A stretch of DNA of 64,000 nt from positions 33,289,242 through 33,353,241 of the forward strand of contig JAJLRJ010000007.1 in NCBI GenBank assembly GCA_024195265.1, read 5' to 3'. This stretch comes from Dendrophyllia cribrosa. Its lineage: Eukaryota; Cnidaria; Anthozoa; Scleractinia; Dendrophylliidae. The notes under the pieces are model-generated. The model was not told the origin of the DNA. It saw only the letters and a list, made by a program, of their open reading frames with translations, and did not search any database. Shown here one piece after another: positions 27,170-38,779 of this stretch (the first letter of the stretch is position 1; every line of letters begins with the position of its first letter). The position numbers and the translations under genes were made by a program.

Positions 27170-30100
27170 TCAACTTTAAAAGAATTGAGAGATCGTGCAC
27201 GTTCGGAAGGAATGGTTGGATTCTCCCGGATGAAAAAAGCTGATCTGGAAAAAGAGCTGCAAAACCCACAGAGAAAAATCATCAAGAAAACATCTTTTCC
27301 CGAAGTGAAATCAGCTGTTCAAAAAGTTCTCCCAGAAAGAGTATCAAAAGTTGTTGAGTCATCCATTGATTCAATGAATTCCTGGTTTGGAAAGATGAAA
27401 AAAAGAGTTGATTGGAATCTGAAGGAAAGAGCCCGGGAAAAACTTTTAAAGTTGAACTCGAAGATTGGAGAAATGCTGAAGAGACCTGAGTTTGATATTG
27501 AAGAAAAACCGGGGTTGGGTGGATCGACTTTTGTTGTCAAGGGAAAAGAAGGATATTCCGCAGAAGGATTCTTGAAGAATGTGAAAGGAAATGTGGTTGA
27601 AATTCTGAAGAAACATTTTGGGTTCAAAGTGAAAATGGTTTTGGTTTGCAGAATGATTTCTCATGATTTGGCGCAGGGAACAGCCATTGAAAATGATGCC
27701 TTCTTTTCTTCCCTGGTTGAAGAAGTTTTTGAGGGAACTGACTTGGAAAAATTGCTGAGAGAAATGAATGAGAGGATGTTGGAAAACATGCGGAATTTCC
27801 AAAGGGGAAGAAGCAACTGGAGATTCTTGCGAGTTGAAAGATTAGAAATTCATCTGGATGAAATGACTGTTGGAAAATTCATTCCACTTCCTGATTGGCT
27901 TGCTGCAAAAAAAGCAATAACAAACATGAAAAATGATGATGAGTGCTTCAAGTGGTGCATTGGAAGATGGAAAAATCCAGTGGAGAAAAATCCACAAAGA
28001 ATCACTCCTTTGTTGAGAAAACAATGCGAGGAATTCAATTGGGAAGGAATTTCATTCCCCATTTCATGGAGAGACATTGACAGATTTGAAAGACAAAATA
28101 ACATTTCTGTGAATGTCTTGGGGATTGTTGAAGGGAAACAAATCGTGACTTTGAGAAAAGCAAGGGAAAAGAAAGAGAATCATGTGATTCTTTTCAAACT
28201 GAAAAGCGAAGAAAATGAACATTTCGCTTTGGTGAAGAATTTGAATCGATTGTGGTTTGGAGAAGATTCAAAAAACAAAAACCAAAGGCATGTTTGTGAT
28301 GGTTGTCTCAATTCATTCAACTCCAAAGAAACACTCGATGTTCATCAAGAATTTTGCATGGATGATGGAGTGAAAGCTGTTCTCCCTCCAGAAAAATCAA
28401 TCATGAAATTCAAGAAAGTTCAATGCACAACAACCGTTCCCTTTGTCATCTACGCTGATTTTGAGTCGATTTTGGAGAAAACAGAAAAGAAAATTGGGGA
28501 AAAAACAGAGCAAATTCAGCATCATATTCCCTGCAGCTTTTGTTTTCTTCCTGTGAGCCAAGTTGGGGTTGATTTCTCCCCAGTTTTCTTTCGTGGAAAA
28601 GAAGGAGATGATGTTGGGAGAGAGTTTCTGGTGAAATTAGTTGATCAGGTGAAATGGATTCTGAATGATGTGCGAAGACCAATGCTGAGAAAAAATTGGA
28701 AGAGAATTCTTTGGAAGAAAGGAGAAAAGGAAGCATTTAAGAAAACTGATATTTGTTGGCTTTGCAGGAAAAAGATTGAGGAAAAAAAAGTTGCCGATCA
28801 TTGTCATCTGACTGGGGAATTTCGCGGAGCTGCTCATGAATATTGTAATTTGCAAGCGAAAGTGCCAGATTTCACTCCAGTCTTCATTCACAATTTAGAT
28901 GGATATGATTCCCATCTTTTCATCAAAAACATGGGAAATGAATTTGGGGAGATTGATGCAATCCCAAACAATGACGAAAAATATGTTTCTTTCTCCCTGA
29001 AAATTGTTTGGGGAACATTTGAAGATGAAGAGGGGAAAAAACATGATTTGAAACATGAGATTCGCTTTGTTGACTCCCTGAAATTTATGAATTCTTCTTT
29101 GGCAAATCTTGTTGGAAATTTGGGAAAAGATGATTTACATTGCTTAAAAAGATTTTTCCCAGATGATGTTGATGTTGATTTGCTTTCCAGAAAAGGAGTT
29201 TTTCCCTATGAATTCATGGATTCATTTGAGAAATTTAATTGTGAACTTCCTGGGAAAGATGCTTTTTTCTCCCAGTTGTCTGGAGAAGGAATTTCAGATG
29301 AAGATTTTGCTCATGCTGAAAATGTCTGGAGAAAATTTGGGATGTCTAACATGGGAGAATATCATGATCTCTATTTGAAGACGGATGTTTTTCTCCTGAC
29401 AGATGTGGTGGAAAATTTTAGGAAAGTTTTGTTGGAAAACTATCTGTTGGACCCCGCATGGTTTTTGACTGCCCCCTCTTTCTTTTGGGATGCTATGTTG
29501 AAGATGACAGGAGTTGAGTTGGAATTGATTTGTGAAGGAGATTTTGAAATGTTTCGGTTTTTTGAAAGGCAAATTCGTGGAGGAGTTTCCACAGTCTTTC
29601 ACAGATTTTCTCAGGCAAACAATAAATTCATGGAAGATTTTGATCCTTCCCAACCATCAAAGTTCATCGTTTATCTCGATGCAAATTCCCTTTATCCAAC
29701 TGCGATGGTGCAACCACTCCCTGTGGGAGGATTTGAATGGTTGAGTGAAGGGGTTTTGAAGAAATGGGAGAAGATTGTTGATGCGGCAGGTCATGGATGT
29801 GTCCTGGAAGTTGACTTGGAATATCCAGATTAAAATCATGATTTCCACAATGATTTTCCTTTGGCGCCTGAACTCCTGGAAGTTGGGGGATTCAAAAAGT
29901 TGATTCCCAACTTGATGGATAAAGAAAAAATGGTTTTGGATGGAAGGAGTTTAAAACTCTTTCTTTCCCTGGGAATGAAACTGAAAAAGATTTGGAGAGG
30001 AATTGGATTCAGAAATGAAGCTTTCATGAAACCTTTCATTGAATGGAATACGAAACTGAGAACAGCAGCCAAAAATGATTTTGAGAAAGATCTTTTCAAA

Positions 30101-30901
30101 CTGGCAAGCAATGCTGTTTATGGGAAAACCATGGAAAATGTTAGGAACAGAATTGACATGAAACTGGTGAATGATAGGAAGAAAAAAGCAAACTTGGTGA
30201 AAAAAATCAACTTCAAACACGCAGCCAAGTTTGGAGATAAAGTGGCTGCTATTCACATGAGGAAAACAAAAGTTACTTTGAACAAACCAATCTTTGTTGG
30301 AGCAGCAATTCTTGATCTCTCCAAAATTCATATGTTCAAATTTCATTATGGTTATGTGAAGAAAAAGTGGGAGAGTGTGAAAGTTCTCTATTCTGATACA
30401 GATTCTCTGATTTTGGAGATTGAGACGGATGATTTCTTCGCTGACACTGCTGGAGATGTTGAGAAATGGTTTGACACATCTGGATATCCGAAAGATCATT
30501 TCGCTGTGAAAAATGGCTTTCCCGTTGGGAAAAACAAGAAAATTTTAGGAATGTTTAAAGATGAAGCAGGAGGAAAAATCATTCGTGAATTTGTTGGATT
30601 GAGAGCAAAATGTTATTCCATCAAGATGGATGAGGGAAAAGGAATCAAGAAAGTAAAGGGAACAAAAAAGAATGTGGTTAAAAATAGGATTTCACATGAA
30701 GATTTTGTGCGCGTTCTTTTTGGTGAAAAATTTCCTCCAATGAAAAATGTTTCTCTCCGATCACATCTGCATGAGATTTTCACTGAGAAGATTTTGAAAG
30801 TGGCTTTGAGTGCTGATGATGATAAGAGAGTTGTTATGGATGATGGAGTGAAGACTTTAGCTATTGGTCATTGGAGATTACCTCCTCCTCCAAAAGGATA
30901 A
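27167..30901 (+). pseudogene. Protein-primed family B DNA polymerase, one in-frame stop
   Basis: About 1244 codons from MSTLKELRDRARSEG, with a SAP-like N-terminus. Exonuclease motifs: VIYADFES, HNLDGYDSH and YHDLYLKTDVF. Polymerase motif A is YLDANSLYP, B is SNAVYGKTMEN and C is YSDTDSL. A C2H2-like finger (CDGCLNSF...HQEFC) and an endonuclease-VII-like zinc site (CWLCRKK...DHCHLTGEFRGAAHEYCN) lie in the exonuclease region. A TAA at 29831-29833, between motifs A and B, interrupts an otherwise open frame; the Polinton B protein continues smoothly there. The C-terminal RLPPPPKG falls at the inner TIR edge. The element likely cannot replicate by itself unless the stop is read through. Confidence 0.93.
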
Positions 30902-31453
30902 AAAGTGGTTGATGAAGCAAATTTCATTTTTGTAAACCTTTCTTTCCAAAATGGAATTTCCAAAGCTGGAGGTTTACAAAAATGAAATTTTGGAAAGAAA
31001 GGTTTACAAAAATGAAATTATAAAATTGATTTTCAAAATGAAATCTAAAAAGGTTTTGTTTTTGATTTCATTTTTGTAAACCTTTCTTTCCAAAGCTGGA
31101 GGTTTACAAAAATGAAATCAAAAACAAAACCTTTTTAGAATGAAATTATAAAATTGATTTTCAAAATGAAATCTAAAAAGGTTTTGTTTTTGATTTCATT
31201 TTTGTAAACCTTTCTTTCCAAAGCTGGAGGTTTCCAAAGCTGGAGGTTTACAAAGCTGGAGGTTTACAAAATGAAATCAAAAACAAAACCTTTTTAGAAT
31301 AGAATTTCAAAATTGATTTTTCAAAATGAAATCTAAAAAGGTTTTGTTTTTGATTTCATTTTTGTAAACCTTTCTTTCCAAAGCTGGAGGTTTACAAATT
31401 CCATTTTTGTAAACAAAAGTTTACAAAATAACTTTTTTTGTTTCCTAATTAAA
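30902..31453. repeat. Subterminal short-repeat array (right, inner)
   Basis: Repeated blocks around tttgtaaacctttctttcca and aaagctggaggtttacaaa occur in both orientations, with one more unit than the left arm. No gene was seen. It probably includes the promoter of the outward-facing TIR gene. Confidence 0.75.
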
Positions 31454-32251
31454 ATGTGGAATTTAATTGATGTAAATACAGGAAAAATAGTGGCTATAGA
31501 GAAATCAATATCTGCCCTTTCTCCCAAAATGCAATTGACTAGACAATATTTATGCCGGGTTTTCAAAGAGGGAAAAAGAAAATTCCACCTCAAAGATGGC
31601 CGCCAACTGGAAATAGAAAAAGTTGTGCCCAAAAAACTAAAACAGAAGAAGAAGGTGGAGAGTCAAGAGGAAAAGATATCTCCCTTATCACAAGAGAGAT
31701 GGGATTTTATAATTGAAAAGTTAAAAGAGTTTTTGAAAACAGAACCATCTCCATTTCCATTTCCAAAGGAGAATAAACCAACTGATATCCCAGAATGTAA
31801 ACCAGCTGATATCCCAGAATGTAAACCAGCTGATATCCCAGAATGTAAGCCAACTGATATCCCAGAATGTAAACCAGCTGATATCCCAGAATGTAAACCA
31901 ACTGATATCCCAGAAGAGAAACCAAACATTTATATACAACAATGGAAAAAAATGAAAGAAAACTTCGAGGACTTCACTCTGGGGGATGAATTTGAGGAGG
32001 TAGACACACACGAAGATGATAAAGTTGTGTTATATGATTTTTATAATGGAACGTGGCATATTGTGGAAAATTGTTTTCAGATAGGACCTGTCTTTAGGAG
32101 TTTAGGTATTTATATCTTTCCACCTGTGGATGACTTTATAGAAAATCACATTTATGCGAGTTGGCGTTTTGAAGTTCAAAAAGATATTTACTCAGAACCT
32201 GACCTGTGGTATCGCCTTATATTCAAAAAGAAGCAGGGGAAGAAAGGTTGA
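31454..32251 (+). CDS. TIR-encoded 265-aa protein, right copy
   Basis: The predicted protein is identical to that of 14988-15785, in mirror position and also pointing outward. At DNA level I noticed one silent difference inside the KP(T/A)DIPEC repeats (taagcc versus taaacc), so the pair is near-identical rather than simply copied text. It keeps the HTH-like N-terminus, six octapeptide repeats and acidic/aromatic C-terminus. Two copies per element would double dosage and keep the gene if one end is lost. Unknown family. Confidence 0.75.
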   Translation: MWNLIDVNTGKIVAIEKSISALSPKMQLTRQYLCRVFKEGKRKFHLKDGRQLEIEKVVPKKLKQKKKVESQEEKISPLSQERWDFIIEKLKEFLKTEPSPFPFPKENKPTDIPECKPADIPECKPADIPECKPTDIPECKPADIPECKPTDIPEEKPNIYIQQWKKMKENFEDFTLGDEFEEVDTHEDDKVVLYDFYNGTWHIVENCFQIGPVFRSLGIYIFPPVDDFIENHIYASWRFEVQKDIYSEPDLWYRLIFKKKQGKKG

Positions 32252-32689
32252 CAAAATGAAATCCGGAGGTTGACAAATGAAATTCAAAATGAAACTATTT
32301 TTGTTTTCATTTTGAATTTCATTTTCCATTTTCCATTCTGAAATAGTTTCATTTTGAATTCCATTTTGTAAACAAAGGTTTCCAAAATGAATTTGTAAAC
32401 CTTTCTTTCCAAAATGAATTTGTAAACCTTTCTTTCCAAAATGAATTTGTAAACCATTCTATTCCCCGAAGCTGAGGGAATAAAAAGGTTTACAAAATGA
32501 AATTCAAAATGAAACTATTTTTTATTCAAATCTGGAAAATGATTTTATAAAATGAAATTCAAAAAGGTTTCATTTTGAATTTCATTTTGTCAACCTCCGG
32601 ATTTCATTTTGTCAACCTCCGGATTTCATTTTGTCAACCTTTCTTTCCAAAGCTGGGAGAAAACTTTTATCCCTCATTCACCCACCACA
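32252..32689. repeat. Subterminal short-repeat array (right, outer)
   Basis: Mirror of 14527-14987, with slightly fewer tgacaaaatgaaatccgg units. No coding signal. Confidence 0.75.
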
Positions 32690-33047
32690 AGTAGATAGGA
32701 AAGAAGGGTTCTGGCGCACTCCTCGGCCGCTCTTTGTCAAACAAAATTCATTTCTGATGAATTTTGTGGGACTTCTTTTTAATAAGATGGATTTTGTTTG
32801 AATTTTTAACGGAATTTGCGTTGATTTTTTGCAGAGAAAAGTGGATAATGATGAAAATTTAGCAGCTTTTTTTCAATGATTTTAATGATTTTTATGAGTC
32901 GGGATATGTAAATTTGGAACAATTTTCGTGCGCGCGCGTGCAAATTCAAAGTTAGTGCTAAAAGTAGCGGAAAAGTGAAAAGAATAATAATTTGTGCTAA
33001 AAAGGGGCGGCCGAGGAGTGTGCCAGAACCCTTCTTTCCTATCTACT
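32690..33047. repeat. Palindrome-ended terminal block (right)
   Basis: Counterpart of 14170-14526: it opens with AGTAGATAGGAAAGAAGGGT at 32690 and closes with the inverted terminus at 33047. Confidence 0.85.
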
Positions 33048-33053
33048 AACTGT
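33048..33053. repeat. Polinton A target-site duplication, right (AACTGT)
   Basis: Exact copy of 14164-14169, immediately outside the right terminus. Confidence 0.92.
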
Positions 33054-33182
33054 GTTCCTAATCGTTCTGCCATGACGTCCTCTTTTTCCAGATGATAGTC
33101 AACTTGAGGGGACAATCTAGTTAAATGCTGTTTTTTTTTTTTTTTGATATTTTTCTCGAATTTTTTTTATGATTTCAAAACG

Positions 33183-33424
33183 TTAATAGCGACCTTCAGA
33201 TTGGACTACGAGTACGAGATTGAGTACGAGTACGAGTTTTCAAACCAAATTCGTGTGCCTCATATACTTAATTATCACACCAATGTTATCCCTAACGTTT
33301 ATTTACGTGTTGGTTAGCAACAGGAAGGAGTTACAGTTCGGTGGATACAATTATCTCGAAATTCCAAAGTCGTACTCGTACTCGATTTCGTACTCGTAGT
33401 CAAATCTGAAGGTCGCTAATAATC
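33183..33424. mobile_element. Short MITE with inverted termini
   Basis: It begins ttaatagcgaccttcagatt and ends aatctgaaggtcgctaataa, inverted copies, continuing inward with tactcgtactcg-type repeats. About 240 bp and non-coding. Confidence 0.65.
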
Positions 33425-33474
33425 AATCGATGGGATCAATTTATAACAAACACAAGGCTTTGTTATTTTCCTGC

Positions 33475-33622
33475 TAACTCGAAGTCCAACTCGAAGTCCA
33501 ACTCGAAGTCCAACTCGAAGTCCAACTCGAACTCGAACTCGAACTCGAACTCGAACTCGAACTCGAACTCGAACTCGAACTCGAACTCGAACTCGAACTC
33601 GAACTCGGACTCCAACTCGAGG
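33475..33622. repeat. Hexanucleotide microsatellite (aactcg)n
   Basis: A continuous run of aactcg units, the first part alternating with aagtcc. The ORFs it creates on the reverse strand (Arg-Val or Ser runs) are artefacts. Confidence 0.9.
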
Positions 33623-33637
33623 TATCATTACTCCCCA

Positions 33638-34437
33638 AATTTACCATCGAGATAGAATCAGAAGGTTCCATTGCCGTCCTCGACACAAAAACAACCAGAT
33701 AAGACGATGGCTCGATTACCGTGTCTGTCTACATGAAAGCTACCCACACTGACCGCTACCTTGATTTCAAATCACACCACCATTCCCAGCATAAACACTC
33801 GGTTGTACGCACCCTTATAGATCGCGCAAAGAACATTACTTCCACCGAGGAGGAAGCATTACGGGAAACTAAGCGAGTAGTGGAAGCCCTTACCGCTAAT
33901 AACTACCCTACCAATTTCATTCACAATGGTCATCAACCGAATAGACAACAAGTAGTAAACGATACCGACCAACGTGGCATGGTTATCCTGCCCTACGCCA
34001 AAGGATTCTCCGAGAGAATCGCAAAAGTTCTTCGAAGCTTCAACATCAAGGTCGCTCATAAGCCTATTCGGACAATCTCAAATATACTTAAAAAGCCAAA
34101 AGACAAGATCGAGAAAGAGGCGACCAGAGGAATCGTGTATAAGATCAAATGTAATGATTGTGATTGTGTTTACATTGGTCAGACATCGCGCGCGTTAAAA
34201 TCACGCGTGAAAGAGCACGCAAAGGCTATAGCAACATTGGATAAAAACTCTTTGTTGGCCAAACACCACATGCTCCACAGTCACCAAATAGATTTGACGA
34301 ACGTCGAAATTGTTGATAAATCATCGGCATGGCGACAAAGACTAATTCTTGAGGCTTGGCATTCCGTGCGTAACACGAACGCTATAAACGAACTCATAGC
34401 GCTCCCAAATGTTTACAACAACATTAAGAATTTGTAG
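33638..34437 (+). pseudogene. Penelope-like element, C-terminal part with GIY-YIG endonuclease
   Basis: RT-thumb-like sequence leads into a GIY-YIG nuclease (GIVYKIKCNDCDCVYIGQTS, then LKSRVKEHAKA), the fusion that defines endonuclease-bearing Penelope elements. An in-frame TAA near 33700 and loss of the RT core upstream, where the microsatellite begins, show that it is a 5'-truncated dead copy. Downstream (about 34560-34600) is a gaaacgtc-containing 3' UTR typical of such elements. Confidence 0.85.
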
Positions 34438-34674
34438 AGATAATTAAGAATGCTCTAGAGACTTTTGTTTCACCTCAAAATGTTCTTTCGAGGTGCTATT
34501 TAATATTTGCACATATCGTATACCATCAGGACGCCGTTAGACGTTTGCATTTTATCTTTTGCTGAAGAAGGTAACAGTAGTTGCCGAAACGTCCAACACA
34601 ACATTTTAAGCCAGTGTCAACTTTTTAATATTTCTTTTTAACATGTCTGGCTACACACCAAACACGTTTTAACC

Positions 34675-34838
34675 AACCTGGCCACTTTATCAACGACATC
34701 CTCCTCATTCCCTTGGAACTCATCCACAACAACCGCGACTCAGTCAGAAAGGCACGCGAGACCCATCTTATAGATAAAGCGATGACACTTGATTATCATG
34801 GTATAAATAGACGTGATGAACTCATTAGTGACATTTAG
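34675..34838 (+). pseudogene. Second Penelope-like C-terminal fragment
   Basis: The frame reads FINDILLIPLELIHNNRDSV, then RKARETHLIDKAMTLDYHGI and RRDELISDI with a stop. This resembles the tail of another GIY-YIG-containing Penelope lineage and is unrelated in sequence to the fragment just upstream. Confidence 0.55.
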
Positions 34839-36250
34839 CTGATTTCTTACCAATCATTTTCTGTTATTCTGTTGTATGTTATATTTCAAATGTTTTATAT
34901 GTAACGGTCATTTCATTTCTGAATTCATTTTTGTTTTTTAGCCCCCGTAGAAGGTTTGTTTTGCAAACCGAAATATCGGGCAAATATATTCAACTTTTTT
35001 TTTATTTTATTACATTTCTGTCTCTATCTCTTCTTCTTGCCGTAAGGATCAGTTTGACGTTTTTACCTTTACTATTTCAGATTTTAACAACGGATTCAAG
35101 CGATCCATATTTTTGTGTACCACTACAGAAGACAGAAATATGAGCATATCTACACATAATTGCAATAACATTCAGCTGGTCCACAGTCTACATACCATTC
35201 TTATCCAGGCCACTAATGTACTTTTCCTCTCGTTTCTCGCTTACCAGATGGAGAGGGCCCTGGGCCAAGGAATATACGCCAGTCACGTGATCGCTCACTT
35301 CACGTCTTCCTCGGCCACTCAACGAACAGCTTTTAGCGCACTTGGACTTGGGTCAGTAGCATTGCATACGATCACGTGAACAAAGACAAATGGATGGTAA
35401 GCAATGAATTTGAAGGCCTCCTAGCTTAACCGCTGGGCACTAACTGCAGGCGCGGAATGATATTTCAAAGTTGTAGCAGTTGGGCATCTAAAAAAGAGAC
35501 ATTTTTTCAATTAATAGCTGTATATAACACCAGATTAAATGCAAACATTGAATACCCAGGAAACAAAAAGTCAAAGGGTTTATTTTTCTATGTTTCTTAG
35601 CAATCAGCCAGTTACTTTTTTCAAGATTATATTTCCAACTCAACATTAAATGCAACACAGTGGAATGTAAAGCGTGTAATTTCGAGTGACAACTGTTTCG
35701 TCTTTGGCTTAGCCTTACTCTTTTGGTTTATAAGTAAACGGAACATGACGCTGTTGGGGGGTCAGTGACGTCATCCAAAATGGCCGCAAAGATGGCCGCC
35801 ATCTTGGATTTTACAAAAAATTCACCTTTAACGGAAGATGCGAAGATTGTAAATAATTTTTGCTAGAGTTATAAAATGTGATACAGGAAAATAATTTCTT
35901 GCTTTTGGTAACGTTTTATATGTTGTTTTACCGAAAAAGGTAAAAAAAACACGCATTTTTATTAAAATGGCTTGACCTCATGCTGCTTATGACGTGATAT
36001 CTCGTTACCATAGTAACCGATTGTCGGCCAGCTTTAACAAAATGTGGGTCAAGGATAAGCGAACAGCTACTGAAGACGGAATGTGCTAACAATAAATGGT
36101 CTAGGCCGAACCTATCCACGCTGGTCAGTAAGTGTTTATATATGGGCGGTTGTGTATCGCCCATATGATTAGTCGTTTCGTTGGAGCGCAGAAACGTCCA
36201 ATTTTTCATTGCACGGCTGAGGGCAAAACCCATCCAGTATCGCGCGAAAC
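34839..36250. other. Intergenic sequence, nothing firmly recognised
   Basis: AT-rich sequence with a motif pair (atggccgcaaagatggccgc) near 35780. Several short ORFs lack protein-like character. No RNA gene was seen. Confidence 0.35.
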
Positions 36251-36251
36251 T

Positions 36252-37110
36252 ACCTATTTGGAGTCGCACGAAATATCCCCCACGCTCGGAACCCATCGGA
36301 GTTTGAGCGCGCGCGATTTTTCGAGCGTGTGAATCAGTGACAAACTTCCCTGGACCGAAGGGGGCTGGCAAGTCTGTCGCTTGACAAGTTCTGCCTTGCC
36401 GTTCCACAAGAAGGCAAAAATCACTTTTGTGACTCTTGTGTGAACCCACTGCGGCATGGGGAGGACTGTAGCCGTATAACAAAGGCCTGAAGCACCGATT
36501 GCGTTAATAATCATGGCTTTCATGTCCTTTATGTCCTTTAATAATCATGTCCTTTAAGAGACAAAGTCCGAAGCCGCCACAGATTAAGTCTTGTTTCTAA
36601 TTTCGTTACGCGGTTATCCCAATTAGCATGCTCGAGGTTAATGTTACCAAAAAAACAAGGATTTTAAGCTTGTCCGGCACCCACGTTAGATTTACGGGCC
36701 CTGTTGGACGGCCCGCAAGCGTTCCAATCCACAAGCCTTCGGTTTTGTTAGCGTTGAGGCGAGAGCCTGAGCCCCGCTCAAACACGGTTATTATGCTTAA
36801 AGCCTTGGTTACCGAAAATTCATTAGCAAGGATTAGTGTGGTGTCATCGGTGTACTGTGGCACTTTGCTCTGTTTGTTATTCGAGCCTGGGATTTGAATT
36901 CCCTCAATGCTCGGTTCACGGCGAGTAGCTCGGCCTTAAGTCTCGGCTACAAGAGAGGCGACAAAGGACAGCCCTGTCTAACTACCCGTTCAAAAACAAA
37001 CGCTGGCGAAAAACAGCCGTTGTTCTTGATCACTGAGGTTATGTCTGTATAAATAACTTTAACCCACTGCCGGAAATGCGGTCCCAGGTTAAAGAGATCT
37101 AGCACGCGCT
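36252..37110 (-). pseudogene. LINE RT remnant (minus strand)
   Basis: Reverse frames give RT pieces in order: a block near 37000 with VRQGCPLSPLL-like residues, then VPQYTDDTTLILANEF (catalytic Y-x-DD) at about 36850, then KAMIINAIGASGLCYTATVL and FAFLWNGKAELVKRQT. Frames shift and stops intervene. It is a decayed LINE copy. Confidence 0.75.
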
Positions 37111-37459
37111 GTAAGTAATCGTGGTTGGGCCTTATCAGTGCAGTGCTGATGCGTTACGGTTACGCTATATACCCACCTCAGATGATCCCACACATGTGGT
37201 ATCATCGTACCATGTGACCAGAGTGCTCAAAGTGATTCAACTGACTTTAGAGGTAGTTCATCGTTTTATTACTACAGCTCTGTTTCGTATGGCCAAAAGA
37301 CGACCACACTCATCAGGTAATATTAAGTTCATTTGTGTTATTTATATTCGTCAAAAAGGCCTAGAAGCCTTCCAGTTAGCTCCTGTGAAAACACTGAAAA
37401 TTGTTCGGGAGGCCCGTGAGCCATAAAACCTTAAGTTCGGCTGCGTTGTTGCGTGGTCG
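37111..37459. other. Intergenic sequence, nothing recognised
   Basis: No gene or repeat was identified between the LINE remnant and the tRNA-like sequence. Confidence 0.35.
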
Positions 37460-37529
37460 TCCTGATGGTGTAGTGGTTAACACATCGACGCTAAGTCGGG
37501 GACGCGGGTTCGAAACCAGATCAGGACAA
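37460..37529 (+). other. tRNA-like sequence (tRNA pseudogene or SINE head)
   Basis: It has a perfect 7-bp acceptor pairing (gtcctga / tcaggac), an A-box-like tggtgtagtggttaacac and a B-box ggttcgaaacc. The anticodon arm does not fold with a normal 7-nt loop and U33, so it is not a convincing functional tRNA. A tRNA-derived SINE head is as likely. Confidence 0.5.
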
Positions 37530-37571
37530 TTTTTAGGGTTTTCACTTTGTGTTTATTTATTCTTTATTTCA

Positions 37572-37964
37572 CTGGTTTAAACACGGACCCGCGCTATAAA
37601 AGGAACCTTGGCCTGGCCAAGCCGCCAGTCATTTCACACTTGACACCGAACTGTCAACATCACGTGCATTCGCTCGCCAATGCAGAACCGTTACCGGCGC
37701 GAAATTCAAATTTGGCAAGCTAAAATATTATATTCATCCTAAAAGGCGCATACATTTAAATAATGTTTTTAGTTTTATTTTCGTGAAAGATAAATCCTAT
37801 ACAAGATTGAGCTGGTGAAGATAGAATTAGACCAATTTTTTTGGGGCAACGGTCTTCCTCCGTGTTGCTCGCAGTGTTAGCCATCTTTGATTAGCCGTTG
37901 AAGCAGTGATGGTGTGACAAAGGGGGCGGAGCTATCCCTTTTATAGCGCGGGTCCGTGTTTAAG
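37572..37964. mobile_element. MITE with inverted termini
   Basis: The ends are inverted copies: gtttaaacacggacccgcgc with tataaaagga on the left, and the reverse complement with tataaaaggga and gcgggtccgtgttta on the right. About 390 bp and non-coding. Confidence 0.6.
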
Positions 37965-37984
37965 TTCATTTGTGTTATATATAT

Positions 37985-38495
37985 ACAGTCGAGCCCCGCT
38001 ATTTCGAAGTTCCGGGGGAAATGAAAAAAAGTTCGAAATAGCGGGGTTTTAAAATAACCGGGGTAGCGTAAAATTCGTAAACAACGAATCATTTTTAATG
38101 AAATACAGTATGCAAAGCTCTCTCCTCCGCAGAGGCCTCGTAGTCACGCACCACGCTTGGCAAAAAACGCGCGGAGGCTGGGTAGAGGTAAAAAGGAAAG
38201 CGCGCGGGGAACTCTGGGAAGGGAAAAGAAGGAAGGGAGACTCCCGCTCTTTCGCTCTTCCCATCGTTTCTCGCGCTCCCATTTTACTCCCATTTTTTAC
38301 TGTTCTTTACTGATAGGAGCCTCTGCGGAGGAGAGAGCAATAGGGGTTGATTTTAGGTCTAGTGAAAGAAGGATCAGTTCGAAATAGCGGGGAGTTCGAA
38401 ATAGCTGATAGTAAATGACTGTAAATCCAAGGGAATTCGACCTGATTTCGAAATAACGGGGAATTCGAATTAACCGAGTTCGAAATAGCGGGGTA
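37985..38495. mobile_element. pogo/Tigger-like MITE
   Basis: It begins with tacagtcgagccccgctatt and tcgaag, and ends with ttcgaaatagcggggta. Several internal copies of ttcgaaatagcgggg occur in both orientations. The termini and TA context resemble pogo-type elements. No transposase ORF. Confidence 0.6.
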
Positions 38496-38779
38496 AATAA
38501 ATATATATACCTGGATTTTTGAAAAGGGTATCGCCCTAAGTAACCGTTCGTGAGTGTGCTTGGCCTGGTTTTTTTGCCGTTCATAAATTATCTCTAAAAC
38601 ACCCAATATAAAAGCTAAAGACTGTTGCTAGTCTTTTGTTTCTCTCGCCCTCGCTCCCTTTCCCTCTTCTCTCTCTTCGCTGTGATTTTCGAGCTGATCG
38701 GGTTCATAAAAATCCTTGTTTGGGCTAGTTGTAGTGAAATTGCTGTAATTTTCGTTGACCACCTTTCAAAAATTAAGCT

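Larger units (their letters stand above)
14170..33047. mobile_element. Polinton/Maverick 'A', 18,878 bp, near-complete
   Basis: It is bounded by AGTAGATAGG...CCTATCTACT inverted termini and a perfect 6-bp target duplication. It contains PolB, chromodomain integrase, adenain-like protease, major and minor capsid proteins, FtsK/HerA-type packaging ATPase, a fibre protein, a PLA2 domain and several small proteins. Structural genes and integrase run leftward from about 23.1 kb; ATPase, fibre, a membrane protein and PolB run rightward. The two terminal repeats are almost identical, suggesting recent insertion or ongoing homogenisation. Visible damage is limited to one nonsense codon in PolB and one or two homopolymer indels. 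Confidence 0.97.
30881..33047. repeat. Polinton A right terminal inverted repeat (~2.2 kb)
   Basis: Reverse-complement partner of 14170-16233. Its inner edge coincides with the PolB stop codon region. It contains the second TIR gene, the same subterminal arrays and the palindrome-ended terminal block. Confidence 0.93.

Noticed and set aside
14170..33047. A prokaryotic prophage or contaminating large DNA virus
   Set aside because: A 6-bp target duplication, chromodomain integrase and flanking eukaryotic retroelements place it as an integrated Polinton in a nuclear genome.
33416..33686. ORFs with long Arg-Val or Ser runs
   Set aside because: They are translations of the aactcg microsatellite.
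37460..37529. A functional tRNA gene
   Set aside because: Acceptor and A/B boxes look good, but the anticodon arm does not give a standard 7-nt loop with U33; it is kept only as tRNA-like.
38157..38387. Lys/Arg-rich ORF as a host gene
   Set aside because: It lies within a pogo-like MITE, is read on several frames and has no conserved protein character.
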